From the NCBI RefSeq assembly GCF_003569915.1, contig NZ_KZ984448.1, forward strand, positions 1 to 64,000: DNA of 64,000 nucleotides. The letters run 5' to 3'. Positions 37,708 through 46,378 of the stretch are shown in pieces; the first letter of the stretch is position 1; every line of letters begins with the position of its first letter. This DNA is from Comamonas testosteroni. GTDB taxonomy: Bacteria; Pseudomonadota; Gammaproteobacteria; Burkholderiales; Burkholderiaceae_C. The notes under the pieces are model-generated. The model made no database searches. It was not told the origin of the DNA and worked only from the letters and a program-made list of their open reading frames with translations. Both the position numbers and the translations under genes were made by a program.

Positions 37708-38411
37708 ATCTGCTCGGTCTGCATACCGTTGGCCGTCAAGCGCAGCACGCGATCTGCGCGTTTGGCGGCATCGGCAGAGTGGGTGACCAGAATCAGCGCC
37801 GTGCCTTGTTCGCGCGTCTGCGCCAGCAGCAAATCCATGATCTGCTGCGCGGTGCTGGGGTCCAGATTGCCCGTGGGCTCATCGGCCAGCAGCAGTGGCG
37901 GTGAATGCACCAGCGCCCGTGCAATAGCCACGCGCTGCAGCTGACCGCCGCTGAGCTGCTGGGGCAGGCGCTGGCCCAGACCTTCCAGACCCACGGCTTT
38001 GAGCAGGTTTTGCACGCGCTGTTGTCCATCCGCATTCATGCGGCCCAGCAGCATCAGCGGCAGGGCGATGTTCTGCGCCACATCCAGATGCGGCAAAACG
38101 TGGAAGGCCTGAAATACAAAGCCCAGATGCGCTCGGCGCCAGATGGCGCGCTGGGTTTCGTCGAGGGTGGAGAGGTCTGTGCCCTGATGCAGCACATGAC
38201 CTATTTGCCAGCTGTCCAGCCCGGCCAGGCAGTTGAGAAACGTGGATTTGCCAACACCTGAATTGCCGACAATGGCGACAAATTCGCCGGCCTGCACTTC
38301 GCAGCCCACATGCTCGAACACCGAAGACTGTGCATCGCCCTCGCCATAACGTTTGGCAAGGTTTTCTACGGTCAGCAGTGCAGAGGGTGAAGGAGATTCA
38401 GTGGCAGGCAT
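37683..38411 (-). CDS. ABC transporter ATP-binding protein, LolD-like
   Basis: A 242-residue ABC ATPase of the LolD/MacB/FtsE class: Walker A GNSGVGKST near 49-57, signature LSGGQLQRVAIARAL, Walker B LLLADEPTGNLDPS and switch His in LVTHSADAA. These ATPases pair with FtsX-type permeases; the 877-residue permease at 31374-34007 and the lipocalin-like gene, both on the same strand, are the likely partners although a B12 cassette lies between. It is 34 bases downstream of miaA on the same strand and may be co-transcribed with it. Confidence 0.9.
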   Translation of the reverse strand: MPATESPSPSALLTVENLAKRYGEGDAQSSVFEHVGCEVQAGEFVAIVGNSGVGKSTFLNCLAGLDSWQIGHVLHQGTDLSTLDETQRAIWRRAHLGFVFQAFHVLPHLDVAQNIALPLMLLGRMNADGQQRVQNLLKAVGLEGLGQRLPQQLSGGQLQRVAIARALVHSPPLLLADEPTGNLDPSTAQQIMDLLLAQTREQGTALILVTHSADAAKRADRVLRLTANGMQTEQIQAGSRTL

Positions 38412-38445
38412 GAAGCCATCTTAACGAGAGCTGCGCGACTGCGAG

Positions 38446-39447
38446 TCAAGCCTGTTGCGCCTGATCAATGGCAGCGATGGCCGCACCCAGCAATTGCTGC
38501 TGTGCATTGGGATCATCGCAGGCAACCGCATGGCGTTGTGGCATGGAGCGCAGCCAGGTGATCTGACGTTTGGCCAGCTGGCGCGTCGCCGCAATGCCGC
38601 GTTCACGCAGGCCTGCCATATCTAGCGGTTTGCTGGGGTCGGCGTCATAAGCGTCCAGCACCTCCCAAGCCTGACGGTAGCCCACGCAGCGCATCGATGG
38701 CAGATCCAGATGCAGATCGCCGCGCGCGCGAAGCTGGCGCACTTCGTCCACAAAGCCTTGCTCCAGCATCAGATCAAAGCGCTGGGCAATGCGCTCATGC
38801 AGCCATTTGCGGTCTGTGGGTTCCAGCGAGAAAAGCGCTGCCAGCCCCATCTGCTCTGCGGGGCCGGTTTTGTTCTTGCTGGTATGAAAGCTCGACAGCG
38901 GCTTGCCCGACACATGCCAGACTTCCAGCGCACGCTGTATGCGCTGGCTGTCTGCAGGCGCAAGGCGTGCTGCAGTGACAGGGTCCACTTCGGCCAGCTT
39001 GGTATGCATGGCGGGCCAGCCCAGCTCGGCGGCTTGCGCATCGAGCAGGGTGCGAACGGCAGGGTCTGCAGCAGGCATTTCGTCGATGCCGTCCATCAGC
39101 GCTTTGAAGTACAGCATGGTGCCACCCACCAACAACGGGATGGCGCTGCGGGCGCGGATTTCTTCGACCAATTTCTGTGTGTCGCGCACAAACTCGGCGG
39201 CGCTATAGGACTGCAGCGGGTCGATGATGTCGATCAGGTGATGCGGCGCGGCAGCCAGCTCGGCGGTGGTGGGCTTGGCCGTGCCAATGTCCATGCCTTT
39301 GTAGACCAGTGCTGAGTCCACGCTGATGATCTCGGCCTTTTGTCCGCGCTCAGCCAAGCGCTGCACCAGCGCCAGCGCAGCCGCAGTCTTGCCCGAGGCA
39401 GTGGGGCCGGCGATGGCGATACAGGGCAGAGGATGGCGGACAGTCAT
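38446..39447 (-). CDS. miaA: tRNA dimethylallyltransferase
   Basis: A 333-residue enzyme that puts an isopentenyl group on A37 of UNN-reading tRNAs. P-loop [12 protein letters not shown] near 17-28, the [17 protein letters not shown] block, the [18 protein letters not shown] block, [10 protein letters not shown] and the later [13 protein letters not shown]. The ATG at 39447 is chosen because the protein then starts as family members do; the frame is open for nine more codons. In many proteobacteria miaA follows mutL, but not here. Confidence 0.96.
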   Translation of the reverse strand: MTVRHPLPCIAIAGPTASGKTAAALALVQRLAERGQKAEIISVDSALVYKGMDIGTAKPTTAELAAAPHHLIDIIDPLQSYSAAEFVRDTQKLVEEIRARSAIPLLVGGTMLYFKALMDGIDEMPAADPAVRTLLDAQAAELGWPAMHTKLAEVDPVTAARLAPADSQRIQRALEVWHVSGKPLSSFHTSKNKTGPAEQMGLAALFSLEPTDRKWLHERIAQRFDLMLEQGFVDEVRQLRARGDLHLDLPSMRCVGYRQAWEVLDAYDADPSKPLDMAGLRERGIAATRQLAKRQITWLRSMPQRHAVACDDPNAQQQLLGAAIAAIDQAQQA

Positions 39448-39554
39448 GGCGGCAAGGCTAGCGTGAAAAAGCAAATGGTCCGGTAGAACCGGACCATGGA
39501 TGAAAAACAGAGGCCTGAGGATACCGCAGCCTTGTTGCTTTTGCCGCTGAAGGA

Positions 39555-40877
39555 TTAGCCCTGCGTCAGCCGATCAGGCACATAGCGATCCGCCTGAATA
39601 TCGGGCGAAAGGCCGTGGCTGTAGATTTCATCGGTCAGTGGCAGCAGTTGTGTATTCCATGCCTCCCACTGCTGGCGCAGTTGGGCAAAAATCTCAGGCT
39701 GATGCTCCTTGAGGTTGGCGCGCTCGCGCGGGTCATCGACGACATTGAACAGAAACTCGTTGTCATTGATGCGCAGATACTTCCACGGCCCTTGGCGCAC
39801 GGCGCGCTGGGACTGTGATTTGTAGCGCCAGTACAGCGTGCGCTCTGTGTTTTCTGCCTTGCCTTGCAAGATGGGCAGGATGTTCTGGCCGTCGCTGGGG
39901 TAGTCTGCATCTTGCCTGGCGCCTGCCGCGGCGAGCAGGGTGGGCAGCCAGTCAAAGGTGGCGGTGACCTGCTCCTGCACCTGAGGCTGAATTTGCGCAG
40001 GCCAGCGCAGCAACGTGGGAACGCGAATGCCGCCTTCCAGCAGCTCGGTCTTCTGGCCGCTGAAAGGCCAGACTTTGGAGAAGCGCTCGCCGCCGTTGTC
40101 GCTGGTGAAGATGACGATGGTGTTGTCGGCCTGCCCGGTGTCCTCAAGTGCCTGCAGCACCTGGCCCACAGCCTGATCCAGTGCTTCCACAATCTCGCCG
40201 TATTTCTTCAGGCTGCCGCCGTCGTAATGGAACAGGCTCTTGATATTGCGCGAAACTTCTTCGTCATCCGGCCCTTCCCAGGGCCAGTGCGGTGCGGTGA
40301 AGTGCAGCGATAGAAAGAAAGGCTTGGCTTGGTCCTTGCGCTCATGCACATAGCGCGTAGCCTCATCACCGAGGATATAGGTGTAGTAGCCCGTGCGCTC
40401 CACAGGCTCACTGCCTTGCCACAGGTCGCGGCCAAACTGGTCGCCTACGCCGGGCTTATGCGTGAAGTAGTCAATGGCGCCATGGTGGTTGCCAAAGAAG
40501 TAGTCATAGCCGCTGCGCTGCGGCCCATAGGCCGGTGGCTGGCCCAGGTGCCACTTGCCGATCAGGGCGGTGTCATAGCCTGCTTGTTTGAGCAGTGATG
40601 GCAGCGTGGGGTGATCAGGCGGCAGCCCCAGTTGTGCGCCATAACGGGCCAGCGGCTCTTCCAGTCCCGCGCGCAGCCGGTACTGATAGCGGCCTGTGAT
40701 GAGCGCGATGCGCGTGGCCGAGCACACGGCGGAGTTGGCATAGGCCTGCGTAAAGCGCACACCTTGCGAGGCGAGTTTGTCCAGATGCGGAGTCTTGAAG
40801 TCGGTAGCGCCATAGACGCCCAGGTCGGCCCAGCCCAGGTCATCGGCCAGAATGAAAACGATATTGGGTGCGGTCAT
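39555..40877 (-). CDS. Sulfatase (arylsulfatase family)
   Basis: A 440-residue alkaline-phosphatase-superfamily hydrolase that starts [19 protein letters not shown] (metal-binding Asp pair). The formylglycine motif reads [19 protein letters not shown], with Ala in place of the usual Pro of C-x-P-x-R. Further blocks: [23 protein letters not shown] and [37 protein letters not shown]. No signal peptide is seen from the chosen ATG at 40877, so it is probably cytoplasmic and acts on imported sulfate esters. Neighbours are a Bug binding protein and a drug exporter. Confidence 0.9.
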   Translation of the reverse strand: MTAPNIVFILADDLGWADLGVYGATDFKTPHLDKLASQGVRFTQAYANSAVCSATRIALITGRYQYRLRAGLEEPLARYGAQLGLPPDHPTLPSLLKQAGYDTALIGKWHLGQPPAYGPQRSGYDYFFGNHHGAIDYFTHKPGVGDQFGRDLWQGSEPVERTGYYTYILGDEATRYVHERKDQAKPFFLSLHFTAPHWPWEGPDDEEVSRNIKSLFHYDGGSLKKYGEIVEALDQAVGQVLQALEDTGQADNTIVIFTSDNGGERFSKVWPFSGQKTELLEGGIRVPTLLRWPAQIQPQVQEQVTATFDWLPTLLAAAGARQDADYPSDGQNILPILQGKAENTERTLYWRYKSQSQRAVRQGPWKYLRINDNEFLFNVVDDPRERANLKEHQPEIFAQLRQQWEAWNTQLLPLTDEIYSHGLSPDIQADRYVPDRLTQG

Positions 40878-40904
40878 TGCAAAAAACGCTTGTTTGGTTT
40901 TGGG

Positions 40905-41015
40905 GCGGGGTCGCAGAGCCCAGCAAATCGAAGATTTGCGTTTGAGACGAGGCGCGAAGCTGCAGACAGTGCAGTAGCACGGCAAAGCGAAGCAACGACG
41001 TATCAAGGGGTTTGT
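40905..41015. repeat. Possible Comamonadaceae intergenic repeat
   Basis: The gap between the sulfatase and Bug genes contains GAGACGAGGCGCGAAGCTGC, GCACGGCAAAGCGAAGCAAC and GACGTATCAAGG, phrases I recall as recurrent between genes in Comamonas relatives. Only one copy occurs in the window, so this rests on memory. Confidence 0.3.
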
Positions 41016-41024
41016 GATCCCCGC

Positions 41025-42014
41025 CTATTCGATGGAGAAACCGGAGGCGGTAATGACAGGCCGCCACTTGGCAACCTCCGCCACACGCAGCTGCTCCAGC
41101 GCCTGGGGCGTGCGCGGATCAGGCTGCAGCGAAAGCTCGGCCCATTTGCTTTGAAGCTTGGGGTCTTGCAAAGCAGTGTTGACGGTCTGGTTCAGCGTGG
41201 CGATTGCCGCATCTGGCGTGCCTTTGCGCGCCCACAGGCTGTACCAGCCGCTGCCCACGGCCTTGGGGTAGCCGGCTTCGGTAAAGGTGGGGATGTCAGG
41301 CGTTTCTTTTGCGCGTGTCGGGCCAAAAGTGCCCAGGATGCGAACCTTGCCCTCCTTGTGCAGCGGTACCAGCTCGCTGGTGGTCTGGATGGCGGATGCT
41401 AGCTGGCCGCTGATCAGGTCAGTGGTCATTGCAGGGCCACCCTTGTAAGGCACATGCACGATGTTCACACCTGCCGCCTCGCCCAGCAGCAGGCCGAAGA
41501 AATGCGGCAGGCTGCCCACGGCAGGGCTGCCGAAATTGGCTTTGTCCGGGTGGGCCTTGAGCCAGGCCACATATTCCGCAATATTGCGCGCCGGGTGCTT
41601 GGCAGGCACAGCCAGCGCGAACTGGAAGTGCGCCAGCAGGCTGACCGGGGCAAAGTCACGCGCCGGATCGTAGCCGGGTTTTTTGTAGACGATTTGCGAG
41701 AGCACCGGCGTGATCAGTGGGGCGATCAGATAGGTGCTGCCATCTGCCGGGGAGGTGAGCAGGTTTTGCACGGCGATCTGGCCGTTGGCGCCGGGCTTGT
41801 TGTCCACCACGACATAGTGACCATTGCCCAGCTGGGCTGCCACGCTTTCGGCCAGTACGCGGGCCAGCAGGTCGATGGCTCCACCTGCGCCAAAGCCGAC
41901 AATAATGCGCGAGGCTTGCGGCAGCGATGTGGCCTTGGCCAGCGCTGAAAGAGAGAAGGCTGCAGTGCCTGCAGCCAGCAGGGTGTTTTGTAGAAAAGTG
42001 CGACGGGAATGCAT
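41025..42014 (-). CDS. Bug/TctC-family periplasmic binding protein with Tat signal
   Basis: A 329-residue binding protein of the tripartite tricarboxylate transporter family. Twin-arginine signal SRRTFLQNTLLAAGTAAF, then IIVGFGAGGAIDLLARVLAE, VVVDNKPGANGQIAV and HVPYKGGPAMTTDLISGQL, the standard Bug ligand loops. Such orphan proteins are very numerous in Burkholderiales and bind carboxylated compounds. No TctA/TctB genes adjoin. It lies 147 bases upstream of the sulfatase on the same strand; a shared substrate is a guess. Confidence 0.9.
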   Translation of the reverse strand: MHSRRTFLQNTLLAAGTAAFSLSALAKATSLPQASRIIVGFGAGGAIDLLARVLAESVAAQLGNGHYVVVDNKPGANGQIAVQNLLTSPADGSTYLIAPLITPVLSQIVYKKPGYDPARDFAPVSLLAHFQFALAVPAKHPARNIAEYVAWLKAHPDKANFGSPAVGSLPHFFGLLLGEAAGVNIVHVPYKGGPAMTTDLISGQLASAIQTTSELVPLHKEGKVRILGTFGPTRAKETPDIPTFTEAGYPKAVGSGWYSLWARKGTPDAAIATLNQTVNTALQDPKLQSKWAELSLQPDPRTPQALEQLRVAEVAKWRPVITASGFSIE

Positions 42015-42142
42015 GGCAGAAGAGCGTGCAAAGCAACGCTGGTAGGCGGCGCGAAGGCCAGTGCCTGCATTCTGAAAACTTCTCTATAAAAAGAAAAATA
42101 ATAAAAATTATTTTTTAAATAGCGCAAACATCTTTGTCGATC

Positions 42143-43417
42143 TCAGCTCTGCGGCATGCGCCCATAGCGACGCACCAGCACCCAGGCGGCGATGGCCGTG
42201 CAGGCCGACCAGAACCACACACCCAGCGCCAGCGGCGCGGGGGAATCCGCATCCAGATGCTGGCCCAGCCAGTGGCCCATGGCAAAGGCCATGATCATCA
42301 TCACGAAGCCGTTGAGGGCCGATGCCGTGCCCGCAGCCTGCGGGAACGGGGCCACGGCATTGCTCTGGCCGCATGGCATGTGGATGCCGTGCGCAACCTG
42401 ATAGAAGCAAAACGGCAGGGCGTAGGCCCAGATGTTGCGCACATCGGCCAGTGCGGCCAGACCCATCGCAGTGCCTGAAGCCAGCGTAAGAAAGCCCGCG
42501 ATGGACACGGCGCGTTGCACGCTCATGCTGCGCAGCAGGCGGCGGCAGGCAAAAGTGCCCGCGATATAGCACAGCGCATTGCCGCCCATCATCAGCCCGT
42601 ACCAGGTGCGGTCCATGTGCAGCACGTTGATGTAGGTGAACGAAGATGCGGCCAGATTGGTGAACAGGCCCACATAGGTAAAGCAGGTCAGCAGGTTGTA
42701 GGCCAGAAACATGGGGTTGCGCATGATGTGCACCCAGGTGCCCAGCAGATTGAGCGGTTGCAGCGCTTTGGGGTTGCGCTGGGGGATGGACTCCCTGAAG
42801 CGCAGCAGCACCAGCAGCCAGGCCACGCAGCCCATGAGGGCCTGGGTCAGCATGGTGGAGCGCCAGCCCAGCCAGCCCACCAGCAGACTGCCGCTGACGG
42901 GGGCCAGAAAGGCCAGCACCCCCAGCCCGGTCAGCGCCTTGGACATGACCTGCGCGCCCATGTGCGGCGCGTACAAGTCGCGCACCACGGCACGGGCGCA
43001 CATCACGCCCGCGCCCAGCGCCGCGCCCTGCAGTGCGCGCCAGGCAATCAGCGCATCCATGCTTTGCGCGCTGGCGCAGCCCAGCGCGCCAATCACATAG
43101 CCCGTAAGGCCCATGAGCAGCACGGGCTTGCGCCCGAGCTTGTCCGACAGCGGACCCCACAGCAGTTGAGAGCAGCCAAAGGCCAGCAAAAAAGCAGTCA
43201 GCGTCAGCTGCGTCTGCGAGACATGGGCTGCAAAGCCTTGCTGGATCAGCGGCAGGCTGGGCAGATACATATCGGTGGCCAGGGGCTGCAGACCCAGCAG
43301 CAGCCCCAGGATGACAATCATCAATGCTGCAGATTGAGGAGCGCCAGGTGCAGACAATGCTTGGACTTGAGAGCTATTTGACGCAAAGGAGGAAGAGGCG
43401 GGTTGCGGCGCGGACAT
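42143..43417 (-). CDS. MFS multidrug transporter, Bcr/CflA family
   Basis: A 424-residue 12-helix exporter. The first helix and loop read LGLLLGLQPLATDMYLPSLPLIQQGF, the Bcr/CflA opening with the Asp motif, followed by motif A GPLSDKLGRKPVLL and RALQGAALGAGVMCARAVVRD (motif C region). The first 30 residues are Ser/Ala/Gln-rich and partly derived from a half copy of the dispersed repeat. The 128-base gap to the next gene is AT-rich, with a weak AAAAATAA/TTATTTTT hairpin near 42090-42113. Confidence 0.92.
   Translation of the reverse strand: MSAPQPASSSFASNSSQVQALSAPGAPQSAALMIVILGLLLGLQPLATDMYLPSLPLIQQGFAAHVSQTQLTLTAFLLAFGCSQLLWGPLSDKLGRKPVLLMGLTGYVIGALGCASAQSMDALIAWRALQGAALGAGVMCARAVVRDLYAPHMGAQVMSKALTGLGVLAFLAPVSGSLLVGWLGWRSTMLTQALMGCVAWLLVLLRFRESIPQRNPKALQPLNLLGTWVHIMRNPMFLAYNLLTCFTYVGLFTNLAASSFTYINVLHMDRTWYGLMMGGNALCYIAGTFACRRLLRSMSVQRAVSIAGFLTLASGTAMGLAALADVRNIWAYALPFCFYQVAHGIHMPCGQSNAVAPFPQAAGTASALNGFVMMIMAFAMGHWLGQHLDADSPAPLALGVWFWSACTAIAAWVLVRRYGRMPQS
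43359..43383 (+). repeat. Dispersed repeat, 3' half copy I, inside the MFS gene
   Basis: GCTTGGACTTGAGAGCTATTTG matches the right half of copy A. The gene reads it antisense as NSSQVQA near its N-terminus. Confidence 0.5.
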
Positions 43418-43536
43418 GGTGCGCCAGCGTAGCAGACGTGCAGCATTTATCAGTGTGCTGACGAGACCGTATGTGGAGATGGTGGCCGCTGCCGCTGGCG
43501 TTGTATGTAGTTCTGCGGATGCACCGGGCAGCGGCG

Positions 43537-44397
43537 TCAGCGCTGGCTCAGCCCGAACAGCTCGTGCAGCGCCTTGCGGTACTCGGCCACGGCCTTGATC
43601 TGGGTGTTGTGGTGGGTTGCACCATCGACGAGGATAAAGCGCTTGGGCTGCTGGGCAGCCTCAAACAGTTGCTGGCCCAGTCGTGCGGGAATCAGCGGGT
43701 CGGCCGTGCCATGCACCACCAGCAGCGGCGAGCCGATGTCCGCCACCTTGCCCACGGAGTCAAAACGCTGGGTGATCAGCCAGTCCACGGGCAGCCAGCC
43801 CCAGCGCATGGAGTCAAACACATCGGGGATGCTGGTGAAGGTGGATTCGACCATCACGCCTTTTTCGTCCTTGACGCTGCGGGCCAGATCAATCGCAATC
43901 GCGCCGCCCAGCGAGTGGCCGAAGATATAGCGCGGCTGGCCCGGTGACTTGCGGCCCAGCCAGTCCCAGGCGGCGCGCGCGTCTTCGGTGGCGCTGGCTT
44001 CGGAAGGCAGCAGAGGGCTGCTTTTGCCAAAGCCGCGATAGTCCACGGCCAGCACGGAAAAGCCCAGCTCGTTGAGTCTGCGGATACGCGGTGAGGAGCC
44101 CGTCACATTCCAGCGCGCGCCGTGCAGAAACAGCAACTGCGGGGCCTTGGCGCGTGCGGCAGGCATCCACAGTCCGTGCAGTTGCACCCGCTGGCCGCTG
44201 CGCGTGGTGTAGGGAATCTGAACCTCCTGCATGCCCGTGGTATTGGCCCCCGGCCAGGTACGGTTGCTGGGCTGGAAGATCCAGACCCGTTGCCGCGCAT
44301 CCAGCTCCTTCAGCCCCCAGAGGCCGCCACCCGCCAGCAGCAGCGCCAGCACGCCAAGCAGCAGGCGCTTGCGGGTCCAGAAAGAGGTGGCAGACAT
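43537..44397 (-). CDS. Alpha/beta hydrolase with N-terminal membrane anchor (S33-like)
   Basis: A 286-residue protein with one N-terminal hydrophobic helix (LLLGVLALLLAGGGLWGL) that may anchor it in the membrane. The hydrolase core shows LLFLHGARWNV (oxyanion loop), VDYRGFGKSS, nucleophile GHSLGG, acid VVHGTADPLIP and His in GATHHNTQ. It resembles BEM46/serine aminopeptidase-type proteins. Substrate unknown. Followed on the minus strand by the MFS gene after 119 bases holding nothing recognisable. Confidence 0.88.
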   Translation of the reverse strand: MSATSFWTRKRLLLGVLALLLAGGGLWGLKELDARQRVWIFQPSNRTWPGANTTGMQEVQIPYTTRSGQRVQLHGLWMPAARAKAPQLLFLHGARWNVTGSSPRIRRLNELGFSVLAVDYRGFGKSSPLLPSEASATEDARAAWDWLGRKSPGQPRYIFGHSLGGAIAIDLARSVKDEKGVMVESTFTSIPDVFDSMRWGWLPVDWLITQRFDSVGKVADIGSPLLVVHGTADPLIPARLGQQLFEAAQQPKRFILVDGATHHNTQIKAVAEYRKALHELFGLSQR

Positions 44398-44518
44398 GAA
44401 GTGAGGTGGGCGGGTGGTGTCAAGTGCTGCGCAAGTATGGCTGCAGCAACCGCCATCCCGGTTCTGAGGTCACGAATTGGCGCTACGCTAGTGGGTGTTT
44501 GATCTGTAAATGCTTTTA

Positions 44519-44566
44519 TTTTGATAGCTAATAGCCTAATTACCAATTGGACTAGAAGCTGTTTTA
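44519..44566 (+). repeat. GATAGC/GGACT dispersed repeat, copy C
   Basis: TTTTGATAGCTAATAGCC, AATTGGACTAGAAGCTGTTTTA; same order and spacing as copy A. It lies in the divergent promoter region before the methylglyoxal synthase gene. Confidence 0.65.
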
Positions 44567-44579
44567 GGACTTATTCGAT

Positions 44580-45458
44580 ATGCCGATCTGCCTGGGGCTA
44601 GCTGCCAACAAACTGCATCACCAGACCGAAGATGCCGCCCTGTTTTCTCTGCTGCGGGCCTGCGAGGCCGGAATCCGCGAACTCAAGCTCGGCTTTCACG
44701 CCGTGGGCCGCACCTATGACGCCATCACCGCCGCCGGCATGCTGCAGGGCTATCGGGGCCTGGTGCGCTACCCCTATGGCCGCGAAGGCGGGCTGATGCG
44801 TCTGGTGGCCGAGGTCGTGGGCATGGAAGGCGACGATCGCACGCTGGACGGCGCCATCTACCTGATGGACCCGGTGGACCCGTCCTCCATCTTCCCCGAG
44901 GCGCTGGCCATGAAGCGCCAGTGCGTGATTCATGGCAAGCCGTTTCTGTCCACCGTGGCCTCGACGCGCGACTGGATCGAGATGGAGCGCATCCACGCCG
45001 GTCTGCCGCGTGATCGCAATGCCGACCGTTTTCATGACTATGAAAACCAGACGCTGGCGCTGATCGCCCACGATGCCATGAAGCCCACCATGCTGGAGTT
45101 TGTGGACCGCAACTTCGATCTGCTGTCGCGCTACCGCCGCCGCGTGGGCACGGGCACCACGGGCCAGAAGCTCAACGAGCTGGCCTGGAGCAAGGGCTGG
45201 CCCGCCGACAAGCCCTGGGTGGACCGCTACAACAGCGGCCCGCTGGGAGGCGATGCACAGATTGCCGATCTGGTCCTCGATAAACGTTGCCACCGCGCTA
45301 TCTTTTTTGAAGACCCGCATGTGGCGCGCCAGCACGAGGCCGATATTCAGTTGCTGGAGCGTGCCGTGACCACGGTCACGCATGACGCCGTCTGCAGCAC
45401 CTCGCCCCAGGTGGCGCAGCGCTGGTGCGATGCGGCTGTGAAGCGCAGCGCGGCCTGA
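44580..45458 (+). CDS. mgsA: Methylglyoxal synthase, tandem two-domain form
   Basis: A 292-residue protein, about twice the length of E. coli MgsA (152). The C-terminal half is a full domain: LIAHDAMKPTMLEF, TGTTG, SGPLGGDAQIA (catalytic Asp) and FFEDPHVARQHEADIQ. The N-terminal half repeats the same plan in degenerate form: LAANKLHHQTEDAALFSLL, VGRTYDAI, YPYGREGGLMRLVA and YLMDPVDPSSIFPEA. The enzyme turns dihydroxyacetone phosphate into methylglyoxal and phosphate as an overflow bypass of glycolysis. The first domain lacks the phosphate-binding TGTTG and Gly-Gly-Asp and is probably non-catalytic. Confidence 0.85.
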   Translation: MPICLGLAANKLHHQTEDAALFSLLRACEAGIRELKLGFHAVGRTYDAITAAGMLQGYRGLVRYPYGREGGLMRLVAEVVGMEGDDRTLDGAIYLMDPVDPSSIFPEALAMKRQCVIHGKPFLSTVASTRDWIEMERIHAGLPRDRNADRFHDYENQTLALIAHDAMKPTMLEFVDRNFDLLSRYRRRVGTGTTGQKLNELAWSKGWPADKPWVDRYNSGPLGGDAQIADLVLDKRCHRAIFFEDPHVARQHEADIQLLERAVTTVTHDAVCSTSPQVAQRWCDAAVKRSAA

Positions 45459-45462
45459 GCTT

Positions 45463-45828
45463 TTACTGGCTGCTGCGGTACTGCTTGAGTTCAGCCTGCA
45501 GCCAGGTGGCGCTGGGCTGGGCTTGCTGGCCCGCACAGCGTACCTGATAGGGCTTGTGGCTCATGCTGCTCTCGGTCGCGGCGCGGGCGATGAAGTCTTC
45601 GCTCGTGGCCACCCAGCCTTTTTTGAGCAGATAGTCGTACTTGCCGCGCAGATGCTCGGCAGCCTTGGCGCTGTCGTACCAGCTGCCATTGCGCTGAAAC
45701 TCACAGCCCGAGGCCTTGAGGTGGGCAATCAGATGCTCGATCTCCCGACTGGCGGCAGGTGTGGGCTTCTCGGCCAGCGCGGCCAGAGGCGTGGCGGCAA
45801 TCAACAGGGCGGCGAAGAGTGTTTTCAT
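45463..45828 (-). CDS. DUF5329 family secreted protein
   Basis: A 121-residue protein with a signal peptide (MKTLFAALLIAATPLAALA) and the pattern I associate with DUF5329: REIEHLIAHLKASGCEFQRNGSWYDSAKAAEHLRGKYDYL. Two Cys in the mature part could form a disulfide. It ends four bases from the methylglyoxal synthase stop, convergently, with no clear terminator between. Function unknown. Confidence 0.82.
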   Translation of the reverse strand: MKTLFAALLIAATPLAALAEKPTPAASREIEHLIAHLKASGCEFQRNGSWYDSAKAAEHLRGKYDYLLKKGWVATSEDFIARAATESSMSHKPYQVRCAGQQAQPSATWLQAELKQYRSSQ

Positions 45829-45908
45829 GGTGGCTGATCGTACAAAAGCCCAGGCCGCAGTGGTGAACTGCGGCCTGGCTGTTTTGTGAGCAGAAGTTCG
45901 GGTGGAAC

Positions 45909-46310
45909 TCAGGGCGCAGGTGTCGCCAGCGGCTTGCCTTTTTCCACCACATACACGCCGATCAGCTTGACGGCGGCATTGCTGGCGTTGTGCGCATCGT
46001 GAATCACGCCTGCGGGCACGACAAAGGATTCACCGGCCTTGATGGTGCGCGGGGCCTGGCCATCGACGAGCAGATCCACCTCGCCCTCGGTCACATAGCT
46101 GATTTCATCGCCGGGGTGGGTGTGGCGGCCTGCGCGCGAGCCGGGCGCGACCTCGACCTTGGCTACCACGGCTTCGCGGCCGGGCACCGAAACATCGGCC
46201 TTGCCGACCATGGTGCGGGACAGGCCACTGGCTTGTGCAAGCGCGTTGCCGCTGATCAGCATAAAGGCACTGCTGCACAGCAATGCCGAGAAATACAGCC
46301 TGGGTTTCAT
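45909..46310 (-). CDS. Secreted cupin-domain protein
   Basis: A 133-residue protein with a signal peptide ending near NALAQA. The mature chain is one cupin barrel: GRHTHPGDEISYVTEGEVDL (metal-binding His, His, Glu of motif 1) and FVVPAGVIHDAHN (motif 2 His). Periplasmic single cupins of this type are often linked to small-molecule sensing or oxidation; the ligand is unknown. It lies between the porin and DUF5329 genes on the same strand. Confidence 0.85.
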   Translation of the reverse strand: MKPRLYFSALLCSSAFMLISGNALAQASGLSRTMVGKADVSVPGREAVVAKVEVAPGSRAGRHTHPGDEISYVTEGEVDLLVDGQAPRTIKAGESFVVPAGVIHDAHNASNAAVKLIGVYVVEKGKPLATPAP

Positions 46311-46378
46311 CGCTTCCCCTCAAGAGCTAAAACAGCTTTTTTACTCTTGCGTGGGGCAACTGGCACGAGGGCTTTTCC

